From CAILDB01 sp049695975 (GTDB lineage: Bacteria > Patescibacteriota > Minisyncoccia > Phycocordibacterales > GWA1-40-21): DNA of 64,000 nucleotides. The stretch spans positions 1 through 64,000 of the forward strand of contig JBAVTE010000027.1 in the NCBI GenBank assembly GCA_049695975.1. The letters run 5' to 3'. This document shows positions 16,214 through 25,086 of this stretch, in pieces (positions within the stretch are counted from its first letter, which is position 1; each line of letters opens with the position of its first letter). A program made the translations under genes and the position numbers. The notes beneath the pieces were generated by a model. That model did no database searches, had not been told where the DNA came from, and saw only the letters and a program-made list of their open reading frames with translations.

Positions 16214-18814
16214 ATGAGTAATAATAAAGTTACAAAAACCGGCTTTAATGAGATTGCCGATAAAATAATAGTTAAGGGAGCAAGGACGAACAACCTGAAG
16301 AATATTACTGTGGAAATGCCTCGTAACAAAATGATTGCCGTGACTGGACTTTCTGGATCCGGAAAGTCGTCTTTTGCATTTGATACTATTTTTGCGGAGG
16401 GGCAGAGAAGATATATAGAATCACTCTCTTCTTATGCCAGACAATTTTTACGACAAATGCAGAAGCCAGATGTAGATGAAATTATTGGACTTTCTCCTGC
16501 TATTTCAATAGATCAAAAATCCCGTTCAAATAATCCTCGTTCTACTGTCGCGACTATTACTGAGATTTATGATTATTTGAGGATACTTTTTGCAAGAGTT
16601 GGAAAACCACATTGTCTTATTTGTAACAGAGAAATAAAAAAACTTTCAAAGGAAGAGATAATGGAGACGATTATAAAGAACATTTCAAACATCCCAAGTC
16701 AGAGTAAAAAAGAAATTTTAGGAGTTGAATATGATAAAGATAAGGTGAAGATTTTTGCGCCTGTTGTGGTAGGTAGAAAAGGTGAATATTATCAGCTTCT
16801 ATATGATTTTTTAGAAAAAGGTTATGAATTTGTAAAAATTGATGGGGAATTGAAAAATCTTAGAAATCAAATAATTTTATCAAAAAATAAAAGACATAAT
16901 ATAGATGTTTTGGTGGATGAGTTTTATGTAAGTGAGTTTAAACACAAAACACAAGAAATCCGAGCTCGTCTCAGTGATGCCATCGAAAAAGCTGTGGGAG
17001 AATCAAATGGACTTTTGAAAATAGAAACTGGAGAAGGAGAAAAATTGATGTCTGTAAAATTCATGTGTCCATATGACGGATATTCATATCCAGAAATAGA
17101 ACCAAGACTTTTTTCTTTCAACTCTCCTTATGGAGCGTGCACGGAATGTAATGGACTTGGAACGAAACATTTTTTTAGTGAAGAGTCGTGTGACAAATGT
17201 AAAGGTGCAAGACTTCGAGATGAAGCACTTCATGTAATTCTTGGTGGAATAAACATAGTTGATTTTACAGCGAAGTCTATCACAGAGGCTAGGAATTTTC
17301 TTATTGAGCTTGAACTTACTGATACTGAAAATGAAATTTCTAAAGTTATTTTAAAAGAGATAGAATCCCGTTTAGATTTTATGATAAATGTCGGTATAGA
17401 ATATCTTTCACTAAATAGAAGAGCTCATACGCTTTCTGGTGGAGAGGCACAGAGAATACGCCTCGCATCACAGCTTGGCTCTGGCCTTGTTGGAGCTTTA
17501 TATGTTTTGGATGAGCCAACTATTGGCCTTCATTCTAGAGATAATGCTCGGCTTATCAAAACACTTTTGAGTTTGCGGGATATGGGCAACACAATAATTG
17601 TTGTAGAACATGATGAAGAAACAATTTTTTCTTCTGATTATCTTGTGGATATAGGACCTGGTGCAGGGATCCATGGTGGTCATGTAGTAGTAAGTGGATA
17701 TTTAGATAAATTACTTTTGGCAAAAATAAATGATTCAGAATCACTGACCCTCGATTATTTGCGAGGAGACAAGGTGATCGAAATTCCGAAAAAAAGAAGA
17801 GATCAAGATAAAGGATCAATAAAAATTCGTGGTGGAAATATTTATAATATAAAAAATATAAATGTAGATATTCCGCTCGGAAAACTCGTTTGTGTTACAG
17901 GTGTTTCTGGCTCTGGAAAGTCGTCTCTTGTCTATGAGATTTTGCACAAAAATTTGCAAGCTAGATTTGATAGGAGATATAGAAGTAATGAAGTTTTCAA
18001 TTGCAAATCATTTAGTGGTTCAGAATATCTGGCAAGAGCCATAATGATAGATCAGTCACCGATAGGGCGCACGCCAAGATCAAATCCTGCGACTTACACT
18101 GGGTCTTTTACATTTATTCGAGATATGTTTGCATCTACTACGGAAGCAAGAGAAAAAGGGTGGAAAGCAAATAGATTTTCTTTCAATGTTCCTGGTGGTA
18201 GATGTGAAGCTTGCCAAGGAAATGGAACAATAGAAGTGGAAATGCATTTTTTACCAACTGTTTATGTGCCGTGTGATATTTGTGGTGGAAAAAGATTTAT
18301 GAAAGAGACTCTTGATGTAAAATATAAAAATAAAAATATTTATGAAGTTTTGGAAATGACAGTTGAAGAAGCTCTCGCTTTTTTTTATGATATTCCGGGA
18401 ATTTATGACAGAATTAAAACATTGAATGATGTAGGACTCGGATATTTGAAACTTGGACAATCAGCAACAACTTTGTCAGGTGGTGAAGCTCAAAGAGTAA
18501 AAATTGCCTCGGAACTTTATAGACCACATTTACAAAAAACAATTTATCTTTTGGATGAGCCGACAATAGGACTTCACTATGAAGATGAGAAAAAACTGAT
18601 AGAAATATTACAAAAGCTTGTGGACGCTGGTAACACGGTACTTGTCATAGAACACAATATGGACTTCATAAAATCAGCTGACTATATCATAGATATCGGA
18701 CCTGAAGGTGGAACAAATGGCGGAGATATAATAGCGAAGGGTACGCCAGAAAGTGTAGCAAGAAACGAGAAATCATACACTGGAAAATATTTGAGGAAAG
18801 TATTAAAGAAATAA
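16214..18814 (+). CDS. uvrA: Excinuclease ABC subunit A
   Basis: An 866-residue tandem ABC ATPase that loads UvrB at lesions. Two Walker A motifs (GLSGSGKSS and GVSGSGKSS), two LSGGEAQR signatures and two LDEPTIGLH Walker B motifs are present. Zinc modules are CTEC...CDKC and CEAC...CDIC, while the first module is reduced to one CLIC pair. It is about 70 residues shorter than typical UvrA (about 940), with the loss in the N-terminal insertion domains. The 109-nt gap after uvrB contains TATACT and TATGAT-like hexamers, so it may have its own promoter. Confidence 0.96.
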   Translation: MSNNKVTKTGFNEIADKIIVKGARTNNLKNITVEMPRNKMIAVTGLSGSGKSSFAFDTIFAEGQRRYIESLSSYARQFLRQMQKPDVDEIIGLSPAISIDQKSRSNNPRSTVATITEIYDYLRILFARVGKPHCLICNREIKKLSKEEIMETIIKNISNIPSQSKKEILGVEYDKDKVKIFAPVVVGRKGEYYQLLYDFLEKGYEFVKIDGELKNLRNQIILSKNKRHNIDVLVDEFYVSEFKHKTQEIRARLSDAIEKAVGESNGLLKIETGEGEKLMSVKFMCPYDGYSYPEIEPRLFSFNSPYGACTECNGLGTKHFFSEESCDKCKGARLRDEALHVILGGINIVDFTAKSITEARNFLIELELTDTENEISKVILKEIESRLDFMINVGIEYLSLNRRAHTLSGGEAQRIRLASQLGSGLVGALYVLDEPTIGLHSRDNARLIKTLLSLRDMGNTIIVVEHDEETIFSSDYLVDIGPGAGIHGGHVVVSGYLDKLLLAKINDSESLTLDYLRGDKVIEIPKKRRDQDKGSIKIRGGNIYNIKNINVDIPLGKLVCVTGVSGSGKSSLVYEILHKNLQARFDRRYRSNEVFNCKSFSGSEYLARAIMIDQSPIGRTPRSNPATYTGSFTFIRDMFASTTEAREKGWKANRFSFNVPGGRCEACQGNGTIEVEMHFLPTVYVPCDICGGKRFMKETLDVKYKNKNIYEVLEMTVEEALAFFYDIPGIYDRIKTLNDVGLGYLKLGQSATTLSGGEAQRVKIASELYRPHLQKTIYLLDEPTIGLHYEDEKKLIEILQKLVDAGNTVLVIEHNMDFIKSADYIIDIGPEGGTNGGDIIAKGTPESVARNEKSYTGKYLRKVLKK

Positions 18815-18815
18815 A

Positions 18816-20144
18816 ATGCAAATTCAGGATTATAAAAAATATAACTTACCAGATTCTCCTGGAGTTTATTTCTTTAAAAAAGATAGCGTAGTTTTATATA
18901 TTGGGAAAGCCACTTCTTTGAAAGATAGAGTTTTGTGCTATTTTTCAAAGGATTTGCCAGAAACGAGAAACCCTCTTATTGCTGACATGGTTTTGGTTGC
19001 AAATAAAATTGAGTTTAAAAAAACAAATTCTGTTTTAGAAGCACTCATCTTGGAGGCAAATTTAATAAAAAAATATCAGCCTAAATATAATATTAAAGAA
19101 AAAGATGATAAGAGTTTTAATTTTGTTATTATCACCGATGAGGATTTTCCTCGAGTTCTGATCGTACGCGGAAGAGAAATAGAGAAAGGTTTACCATATA
19201 TAATTATGGAAAAGTTTGGCCCATTCACAGATGGAATCTTCTTGAGATTAGCAATAAAAATAATAAGAAAAATTTTTCCTTTTAGAGACAAGTGCACTCC
19301 ATTTTCCGGAAGTCCGTGTTTTAATAGTCAACTTGGACTTTGTCCTGGAGTTTGTGATGGAACAATAAGTAAAAAAGATTACTTAAAAATAATTTCGAAA
19401 ATAATAATGTTTCTTTCCGGGAAAACCAGTAGCTTAGAAAAAAATTTGAAAAAGGAAATGAATATTTTATCCAAAAAGCAAGAATTTGAAAAAGCGGCGG
19501 GAATTAAAAAACAAATCTTTGCTTTGAAGCATATTCAAGATGTCTATCTCATCCGTTATTCCCATGAGGATGAGAATCAAGATATTCAAAAAAGGATCCC
19601 ATCCTTCACAGGAAGGATGGGGGAGGCAAGGATGACAGAAGAAAATAGTATTTTTCGTATTGAAGCTTATGATATTGCACATATTTCTGGTACCAATGTT
19701 GTCGGTGCAATGACAGTATTTCAAAATGGCGAAATGAGTAAAAGAGAATATAGAAAATTTAAAATTATAAATTCTTCAAATAATGATTTAAAAAGTTTGG
19801 AAGAAATTCTTAAAAGACGATTCAAACATACAGAATGGCAAATGCCAAATATCGTGGTAATAGATGGTGGACAAACGCAGTTAAATGTTTCCAGAAAAGT
19901 TTTAAATCAAGAAAATTCATTAAATCTAAAGAAAGGAATTTCATTACTAAAGATTTCTTTTCCAAATATTCAAATTGTTTCTGTACTAAAAGACAGTAAA
20001 CATAAACCAAAAGCGATACTTGGAAATAAAACTATTATTAAAAAATATAGTAGAGAGATTTTGCTTGCAAATAATGAAGCCCACAGATTTGCTCTAAGTT
20101 ATCATAGAAAAGTTCGTTCAAAATTTGTTGACAATATTAAATAA
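18816..20144 (+). CDS. uvrC: Excinuclease ABC subunit C, short form
   Basis: A 442-residue dual-incision nuclease. It has the GIY-YIG domain (DSPGVYFFKKDSVVLYIGKA, residues about 11-30), a Cys cluster (CTPFSGSPCFNSQLGLCPGVC), a UVR-like helix, and the RNase H-like endonuclease domain (AYDIAHISGTN, VIDGGQTQLN). It ends after that domain and lacks the usual C-terminal tandem helix-hairpin-helix, so it is about 160 residues short. The stop is genuine, with no further frame. An in-frame palindrome interrupts the linker before AYDIAH. It starts 1 nt after the uvrA stop. Confidence 0.95.
   Translation: MQIQDYKKYNLPDSPGVYFFKKDSVVLYIGKATSLKDRVLCYFSKDLPETRNPLIADMVLVANKIEFKKTNSVLEALILEANLIKKYQPKYNIKEKDDKSFNFVIITDEDFPRVLIVRGREIEKGLPYIIMEKFGPFTDGIFLRLAIKIIRKIFPFRDKCTPFSGSPCFNSQLGLCPGVCDGTISKKDYLKIISKIIMFLSGKTSSLEKNLKKEMNILSKKQEFEKAAGIKKQIFALKHIQDVYLIRYSHEDENQDIQKRIPSFTGRMGEARMTEENSIFRIEAYDIAHISGTNVVGAMTVFQNGEMSKREYRKFKIINSSNNDLKSLEEILKRRFKHTEWQMPNIVVIDGGQTQLNVSRKVLNQENSLNLKKGISLLKISFPNIQIVSVLKDSKHKPKAILGNKTIIKKYSREILLANNEAHRFALSYHRKVRSKFVDNIK
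19598..19621 (+). repeat. In-frame palindromic insertion inside uvrC
   Basis: CCCATCCTTC and GAAGGATGGG form a perfect 10-bp hairpin with a 4-nt loop within codons for KRIPSFTGRMGEARM. This stretch has no counterpart in UvrC and falls in the interdomain linker. Confidence 0.6.
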
Positions 20145-20196
20145 ATAACCTAATATTATTTTAGATTAACTTGCAACAAAAAAAGGAGGTGTTCTT

Positions 20197-20388
20197 ATGG
20201 CAAGAAGCTTTTGGCTTAACACAAGTCTCAACAACGATAGATGGGAAGAGGTGGAAGAAAAAAAATTTTTGGAAGCTGTCAGCGAAGCTGGCTTTGACCA
20301 AGGTTTTTTTGAAGGAAAGACAATGTCTTTTGAAACAACTAATCATCTTATAACATATAAGCGGGGAAAAATCGTTGAAGATAGCTGA
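20197..20388 (+). CDS. Small hypothetical protein with strong ribosome-binding site
   Basis: A 63-residue protein, MARSFWLNTSLNN..., acidic, with alternating aromatic and charged residues. I do not recognise it. AAGGAGGT lies 6 nt before the ATG, a far better Shine-Dalgarno site than its neighbours have, and a terminator follows at once, so it is a self-contained cassette. Nothing indicates membrane location. The adjacent overlapping frame from 20171 lacks such a site and is taken as a shadow. Confidence 0.65.
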   Translation: MARSFWLNTSLNNDRWEEVEEKKFLEAVSEAGFDQGFFEGKTMSFETTNHLITYKRGKIVEDS

Positions 20389-20411
20389 CCTGCGTTAGTC
20401 GCCATGTCTAA

Positions 20412-20437
20412 AAACCACACAGAAAGCTGTGTGGTTT
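20412..20437 (+). terminator. Intrinsic terminator
   Basis: Perfect 11-bp stem AAACCACACAG / CTGTGTGGTTT with AAAG loop and a T-rich tail. Confidence 0.8.
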
Positions 20438-20457
20438 ATATTTTAATTATATGATGA

Positions 20458-20463
20458 TATAAT
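20458..20463 (+). promoter_or_regulatory. -10 box of ddl, leaderless spacing
   Basis: TATAAT ends 6 nt before the ATG at 20470. This favours that ATG over the GTG at 20467. Confidence 0.5.
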
Positions 20464-20469
20464 TATGTG

Positions 20470-21438
20470 ATGCAAAGAATCAAAGTTGCAGTATTGCGAG
20501 GCGGTCTTTCAAATGAATATGAGGTTTCTCTGAAAACAGGAAAAAATGTTTTAGATAATTTATCTGATAAATATATTCCAACGGATGTTTTAATAGACAA
20601 GAAAGGTATTTGGCACGTAGATGGGGTTCCTATTACTCCAGCAAAAGTTTTTCAAGCTAATGATGTAATTTTCAATGCAATGCACGGAGAATATGGCGAA
20701 GATGGAAAAGTACAACAATTTTTAGATAATTTTGGTGTGAAATATACTGGTTCAAAGGCCTTGGCTTCGGCTATTGGTATGAACAAAATTTTAGCCAAGG
20801 AAATTTTTGTAAAAAATAAAATAAAAACACCTGTTTATAAAGTGGTAAAAAAAGGCGAAGATATTTCAAAAATTTCTCACAATCTTTTTAGGACATTTCC
20901 TATGCCAGCTATAGTGAAACCGCATGGTAGTGGCTCATCTGTGGGAGTATCTATTGCAAAAAATATATCTGAGCTTGAAATATCCTTAGAAAATGCATTC
21001 AAATATTCTGATATTGCAATCATAGAAGAGTTTGTTTCTGGAAAAGAAGGAACCTGTGGGGTAATAGAAGATTTTCGCGGGAAGAAAGTTTATTCTCTGC
21101 TACCAATAGAAATTATTAAACCTATCGGTTCGGATTTTTTTGATTACAATACTAAATACAATAGCCAGTCTAGAGAAGTTTGTCCAGGGAATTTTTCAGC
21201 AAAAGATAAAAAAACTATGCAGGAAATGGCGATAAAAGCACATGAAGTTTTGGGACTCAGACATTATTCGCGGTCTGATTTTATAATTCATCCCAAAAGA
21301 GGAGTTTTCATTTTAGAAGTCAATACTTTGCCGGGTCTCACGGGTGAATCACTTTTACCAAAATCACTGAAAGCTGTCGGTTGCTCAATTTCTTATTTTT
21401 TGGATCATATTATTTCATTAGCTTTGAAGAAAAAATAA
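20470..21438 (+). CDS. ddl: D-alanine--D-alanine ligase
   Basis: A 322-residue ATP-grasp ligase that makes the D-Ala-D-Ala terminus of murein precursors. Motifs are GGLSNEYEVSLKTG, FNAMHGEYGEDG, IVKPHGSGSSVGV (ATP-binding), EEFVSGKEGTCGV and EVNTLPGLTGESLLPKS, close to the EVNTLPG(M/L)T signature of Ddl. Length is normal. It differs clearly from the ATP-grasp proteins at 46.9-49.3 kb. Short convergent gene 21503-21757 follows beyond a bidirectional terminator. Confidence 0.94.
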   Translation: MQRIKVAVLRGGLSNEYEVSLKTGKNVLDNLSDKYIPTDVLIDKKGIWHVDGVPITPAKVFQANDVIFNAMHGEYGEDGKVQQFLDNFGVKYTGSKALASAIGMNKILAKEIFVKNKIKTPVYKVVKKGEDISKISHNLFRTFPMPAIVKPHGSGSSVGVSIAKNISELEISLENAFKYSDIAIIEEFVSGKEGTCGVIEDFRGKKVYSLLPIEIIKPIGSDFFDYNTKYNSQSREVCPGNFSAKDKKTMQEMAIKAHEVLGLRHYSRSDFIIHPKRGVFILEVNTLPGLTGESLLPKSLKAVGCSISYFLDHIISLALKKK

Positions 21439-21465
21439 ATGGAATAATTGTAAGGATAAAGAAAA

Positions 21466-21485
21466 GCGCCGATCCATATCGGCGC
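21466..21485. terminator. Bidirectional intrinsic terminator
   Basis: Perfect 8-bp stem GCGCCGAT / ATCGGCGC with a CCAT loop between convergent genes, with AAAA upstream. The T tail is weak on the plus strand. Confidence 0.5.
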
Positions 21486-21502
21486 GTGTGTTTCCATTTC
21501 AT

Positions 21503-21757
21503 TTATTGTTGTATCATATTCGCCAATTTTTTCAAAAAAAACATTTCTACAACATCTCCAGTTCTTTGAACAACTAGTTCTTTATAAAGAGCCATCGCAT
21601 CTTCTATGCTTTTAAGCTTTTCAATTCTGTCAATTTCTGAAAATTCTGGAGATGTCTCTAAGAAAAAACCTATTCTATGTTCAATAAAAAGTTTATCTTT
21701 TTCTGTGAGCTCTACAACCTTCTGTAAAGTCTCTTGGGTTATTGAATTAAGATTCAT
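21503..21757 (-). CDS. Small helical hypothetical protein
   Basis: An 84-residue protein (MNLNSITQETLQKVVELTEKD...) with amphipathic helices and several acidic residues. I do not recognise it. The start ATG is preceded by AT-rich sequence without a Shine-Dalgarno site, as for the host genes. It is convergent with ddl. A similarly sized, equally uncharacterised helical protein occurs at 59349-59672, but I see no clear sequence match between them. Confidence 0.6.
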   Translation of the reverse strand: MNLNSITQETLQKVVELTEKDKLFIEHRIGFFLETSPEFSEIDRIEKLKSIEDAMALYKELVVQRTGDVVEMFFLKKLANMIQQ

Positions 21758-21897
21758 AATTTACAATTCTTTCATTCAAGTTTTATGTACAACAATTTTT
21801 CTTTGCCAAGTTTATATCAAAAATATTTATAAGTCAATTGAACATTGATGTGGAAAAAAAATAAAATATGTGCTAGTATTTTCTAGTTCCCAAAAAT

Positions 21898-23493
21898 TTA
21901 GGGCCCGTAGTTCATCTGGCTAGAACGCCTCATTTGCAATGAGGAGGTAAGCGGTTCGAGTCCGCTCGGGTCCACCAAAACGGATTTTTCAGTCGAGAAA
22001 TCCCGATTCATCTCGTAAATGCCTGCTAATTTGGCAGTTCCAAATCCTTTTTTCCATTCAAACGGTATTCCCTCTGGGAAGACCAGTTTCTGGAACTTGG
22101 GCTGTAAGTGTGGCACAAGGTCAAACCATTGTCGGCCGAGGTTGCTTATAAACTTTGTCGCATAAATGATTGATCCTTCGATATCAAACTGCTCGATCCT
22201 GGCTTCGTTGGATAATATTCTGGTTGTCGAGATTTCGTTTTCAATTTCATCTTTTCGTTCCATAAACTCTTCTTTGGTATATGAGCCTTCCTCACGCATT
22301 TCGTAGATGCGTTTTTTCTTTGTCTCGAGCATTTCCAGTTTCTTTTTCCATTTCTCAACTTCCATCTCAAACCCTTGGCCTTTCTGTTTCCAGATGTCGA
22401 TTATGCTTTCCTTGAAGATATCGAGGAAGGCTTGTTTTGGAGTAACTCTCTCTAAATATTCAAAAAACATCTTTTCTAATTCCAGCTTGGGAGTACTTTT
22501 GCTGAATACACTGCAATTCTTATTTCCGCAGTGATAGTAATTGTATCGTCCTCCCATACCGCCTCGAGGCGCGCTTCCGGTTAATGGTCGTCCACAAATA
22601 GCACAGGTCACAGTTCGTCTGAGAGGAAAGTCCGGATTGTATATGTTGTATTTGGCCACCAATCTCTTTTTGCCGGTAAGAATCATTTTGATTTGATGCA
22701 TCTCGTCCTTGGTGATCATCGGCACATGCTGGCCCTCAACATCTTTGCCTGTCCACGGATTGGTAATAATGCCGGCATAATATTTCAGATAATTTGATAC
22801 CAGTCTGTTTACGAGCTGGGTTGCAGTTTTTTTGCCGGTGATATCTTTAAGACCCCATTCGTCCAATTTTCTCGCCAGTTCGCTTTGTGAGTGTAGGCCT
22901 TGGGCAAATTCTTTCAGTCCTCTTTGGATAATCGGGAATATTTGCTCATCGGGCGGATCGGCGTAGGTCTTTTTCTCGCCGTGCTTTTTAAAGTTAACGC
23001 ACTTGTAGCCAATAGGCGGTTTCCACGGATAGATACCTTGGTTGATTCGGGCAAGCATACCGTCACTACAGCGTTGTTTTCTGATAGCATTATCAAACTC
23101 AGCGATTCCGGCAAGAAATGTTTCCAAAAGTTTGGCTACCGGTTCATTACCGATTGGTTCGGTGACTGAATGCAGTGTTGTGCCATAAGTGGCCAGTATC
23201 TTTCTGATAGCAAAGTGATCATCGGCATTACGGGCAAATCTGTCAACACGCAAAACCACAAAGGCTTGGACCTTGTCTTTATTCTTGCGACAAAATTCTA
23301 AGGCTCCCAAAAACTTCTTGCGATTCTGCAAGCTCAGGTCTTTGGCACTTTCTCCTTCCTCTCTAAAAACCAAGTCAACTTCAATGCCTTTTTCTTGGCA
23401 ATATTTTCGGCAAAGTTCCTCTTGGTGTTCCAACGAGGTACCTTTGACCTGTTCGTCGCTTGATACTCTTGTGTAAATAATTCCTCTCATCAT
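21898..23493 (-). CDS. Large serine recombinase (site-specific integrase)
   Basis: A 531-residue recombinase. The resolvase domain has the catalytic serine in YTRVSSDEQ (about residue 11) and the conserved RVDRFARN. It is followed by the Recombinase domain (about 170-280), a zinc ribbon (CAICGRPL...HCGNKNC) and a coiled-coil. It should cut and rejoin DNA at attP/attB. The last 25 or so residues (DPSGLEPLTSSLQMRRSSQ) are simply the antisense of tRNA-Ala. The natural stop was therefore replaced at integration, and the native C-terminus exists only in the excised form. First gene product at the left end of the element. Confidence 0.93.
   Translation of the reverse strand: MMRGIIYTRVSSDEQVKGTSLEHQEELCRKYCQEKGIEVDLVFREEGESAKDLSLQNRKKFLGALEFCRKNKDKVQAFVVLRVDRFARNADDHFAIRKILATYGTTLHSVTEPIGNEPVAKLLETFLAGIAEFDNAIRKQRCSDGMLARINQGIYPWKPPIGYKCVNFKKHGEKKTYADPPDEQIFPIIQRGLKEFAQGLHSQSELARKLDEWGLKDITGKKTATQLVNRLVSNYLKYYAGIITNPWTGKDVEGQHVPMITKDEMHQIKMILTGKKRLVAKYNIYNPDFPLRRTVTCAICGRPLTGSAPRGGMGGRYNYYHCGNKNCSVFSKSTPKLELEKMFFEYLERVTPKQAFLDIFKESIIDIWKQKGQGFEMEVEKWKKKLEMLETKKKRIYEMREEGSYTKEEFMERKDEIENEISTTRILSNEARIEQFDIEGSIIYATKFISNLGRQWFDLVPHLQPKFQKLVFPEGIPFEWKKGFGTAKLAGIYEMNRDFSTEKSVLVDPSGLEPLTSSLQMRRSSQMNYGP
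21901..21977 (+). tRNA. tRNA-Ala (anticodon TGC), integration site of a recombinase element
   Basis: Full cloverleaf with acceptor GGGCCCG/CGGGTCC containing the G3-U70 pair that defines tRNA-Ala. The anticodon stem is CCTCA/TGAGG, the loop TTTGCAA gives TGC, and the T-arm is AGCGG TTCGAGT CCGCT. The 3' CCA is encoded, unlike the other tRNAs here. The serine recombinase gene runs antisense through the whole tRNA. Confidence 0.96.
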
Positions 23494-23528
23494 ATTTTTT
23501 GTAGAGACTTCTCAACAGACAACATACG

Positions 23529-24002
23529 CTATTTTGTGGGACAAGCTAAGCTCGAGTTGCCCACAGCTTGGTTTTGCTGTTTTTTCCTAGCACTTTCTAA
23601 TATTTCGTTAATTCGATCGTAGTCTTGCTGGTAGTCATCGTCTGTATTGCGACCTCCCATACCATTCTCTGATGGCGGACCCATGATGTAATCCAAAATA
23701 GCTTTAACGGCTCGGAATTTCATTGCATCACTTTTGGCTCCCATAAGTGAGACCAGAATATTGGCCGCAGTCACAGAATGTCTCGCCAGCACGTTATCCG
23801 TTTCTCTATCGCGGGTATTGTTTCTTTCTTTTTCGTATCGGTCGTATTCGTCTTTGAGCAAACCATCAGACCGAAACCATCTCTTTACACTGATATGGGA
23901 GACTTTAATCATTCGAGCTATCTCTAAATAAGTAAAATCAGCATATTTTAAGCGGATTGCATTCTGGTATTTTTCGTTTTTTATATCTACAGATTTAGCC
24001 AT
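23529..24002 (-). CDS. HTH protein, terminase-small-subunit-like
   Basis: A 157-residue protein with an N-terminal helix-turn-helix (about residues 14-45, KYADFTYLEIARMIKVSHISVKRWF), as in phage terminase small subunits or Hin-type DNA-binding domains. A helical middle follows (TAANILVSLMGAKSDAMKFRAVKAILDYIMG), resembling the oligomerisation part of small terminases. No large terminase is present in the element, so a role as a DNA-binding accessory to recombination or replication is an inference. It ends 36 bp before the recombinase start, in the same operon. Confidence 0.6.
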   Translation of the reverse strand: MAKSVDIKNEKYQNAIRLKYADFTYLEIARMIKVSHISVKRWFRSDGLLKDEYDRYEKERNNTRDRETDNVLARHSVTAANILVSLMGAKSDAMKFRAVKAILDYIMGPPSENGMGGRNTDDDYQQDYDRINEILESARKKQQNQAVGNSSLACPTK

Positions 24003-24023
24003 TTGGGTATCATTTAGTATCTT

Positions 24024-24797
24024 TTAAAGGGTTAATAATTTATTGAAATACGCACCTTTTTGCCGAATTTTCTCATTTGGTTGATCCATTACAGACCGGT
24101 AAGCTTCCTCAATTCTTGCCAGTCCGTATCTTTTTAGAGCTGATAGGATAAAGGTCATATCTTTTTCTCCTAGCTCTTGGGCTATCTCCCAACATTTCTG
24201 TTCCTCGTAAGACTTGGGAGTGAATTCTCTTACGGGTCGACCACGATTCGATCGGTTGTTTTTATTTTCTTTTTCGTTGTCGTTCTTGGAACTTCTGCCA
24301 AGCGAATTTTCCGAAGTGAAAGAAAACCTGTTCACTAAAGCGTTTTTGTCGTCTTTCAACTTCTGCTGAACGTCGCTAACTTCTGTCGGCACTTCTGCTG
24401 GTGAATGCTCTGTAATATCATCCTCACTTCTGCCGAACTTCTGTTTGCTACGATGTGCAATGTCGACAAAACCACCATTTGATAAGGGATAACTAGCGAT
24501 ATCAACATGGAACGAACTTCTGCGACCTTGCTGTACTGGAAACCACATCCACTTCTTCCGCTTAAGGTTCAGCATCAACCGATTGATGTGATTCTTGGAA
24601 TACTTTTCTTTGAAGTCCTTGGAAAGTCCGGCATAGCTTACTTGGGCTCGGCCGATCCGGGGATTGGCATTGATCCACAGCCAGATAAGGACCGAGTATT
24701 CCTCAAAACTCAAATAGCCGTCCACAAGGGCGGTCTTGATGCTTCGGGGAAGCTTTACGTAATCATTGTTATCTATTTCGAATGGTAAATTTTCCAT
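24024..24797 (-). CDS. Winged-helix replication-initiator-like protein
   Basis: A 257-residue protein. The N-terminal 110 residues (VKLPRSIKTALVDGYLSFEEYSVLIWLWINAN...) look like the winged-helix domain of plasmid/phage replication initiators or DnaD-type proteins. A low-complexity, charged linker (NDNEKENKNNRSNRGRP) is followed by a C-terminal helical region (CWEIAQELGEKDMTFILSALKRYGL). No nuclease or ATPase motif is seen. Replication or copy control of the excised element is a reasonable guess from its position beside the recombinase. Confidence 0.5.
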   Translation of the reverse strand: MENLPFEIDNNDYVKLPRSIKTALVDGYLSFEEYSVLIWLWINANPRIGRAQVSYAGLSKDFKEKYSKNHINRLMLNLKRKKWMWFPVQQGRRSSFHVDIASYPLSNGGFVDIAHRSKQKFGRSEDDITEHSPAEVPTEVSDVQQKLKDDKNALVNRFSFTSENSLGRSSKNDNEKENKNNRSNRGRPVREFTPKSYEEQKCWEIAQELGEKDMTFILSALKRYGLARIEEAYRSVMDQPNEKIRQKGAYFNKLLTL

Positions 24798-24819
24798 ATT
24801 TCATATTCATTTGGCCGGT

Positions 24820-25086
24820 TTAATTCACGGCATCGTTATACATGAGCGACTTCAGCTCTTTGATTGCAGTCACGAAATCCTTTGCATTAACTTCGACTAA
24901 GCCGGCAAAGAATCCACCTACGAGCTGGGGGCGTCCCAATTCGTCCGCAAAAATAAACCTATATCGGCGTGAGTCGGTTTTGTTGATGCCAAAGAGCCGG
25001 TAGCCTTTGGCCAAGAGAAAAGCGGCCGAGTAGAAGTCGCTGGTGGCAAAGTTATTGTTGTTGTCCTGCTGGTTTTTCATATTCAT
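24820..25086 (-). CDS. DUF5659-like small protein
   Basis: An 88-residue protein whose core FATSDFYSAAFLLAKGYRL...RYRFIFAD matches the pattern of DUF5659, a small domain common on mobile DNA of Patescibacteria and Firmicutes; its function is unknown. I place the start at ATG 25086 (or 25080), overlapping the 3' end of the upstream gene. Extending to 25161 would only add out-of-family Lys/Pro-rich sequence read from the neighbour's other frame. Confidence 0.65.
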   Translation of the reverse strand: MNMKNQQDNNNNFATSDFYSAAFLLAKGYRLFGINKTDSRRYRFIFADELGRPQLVGGFFAGLVEVNAKDFVTAIKELKSLMYNDAVN

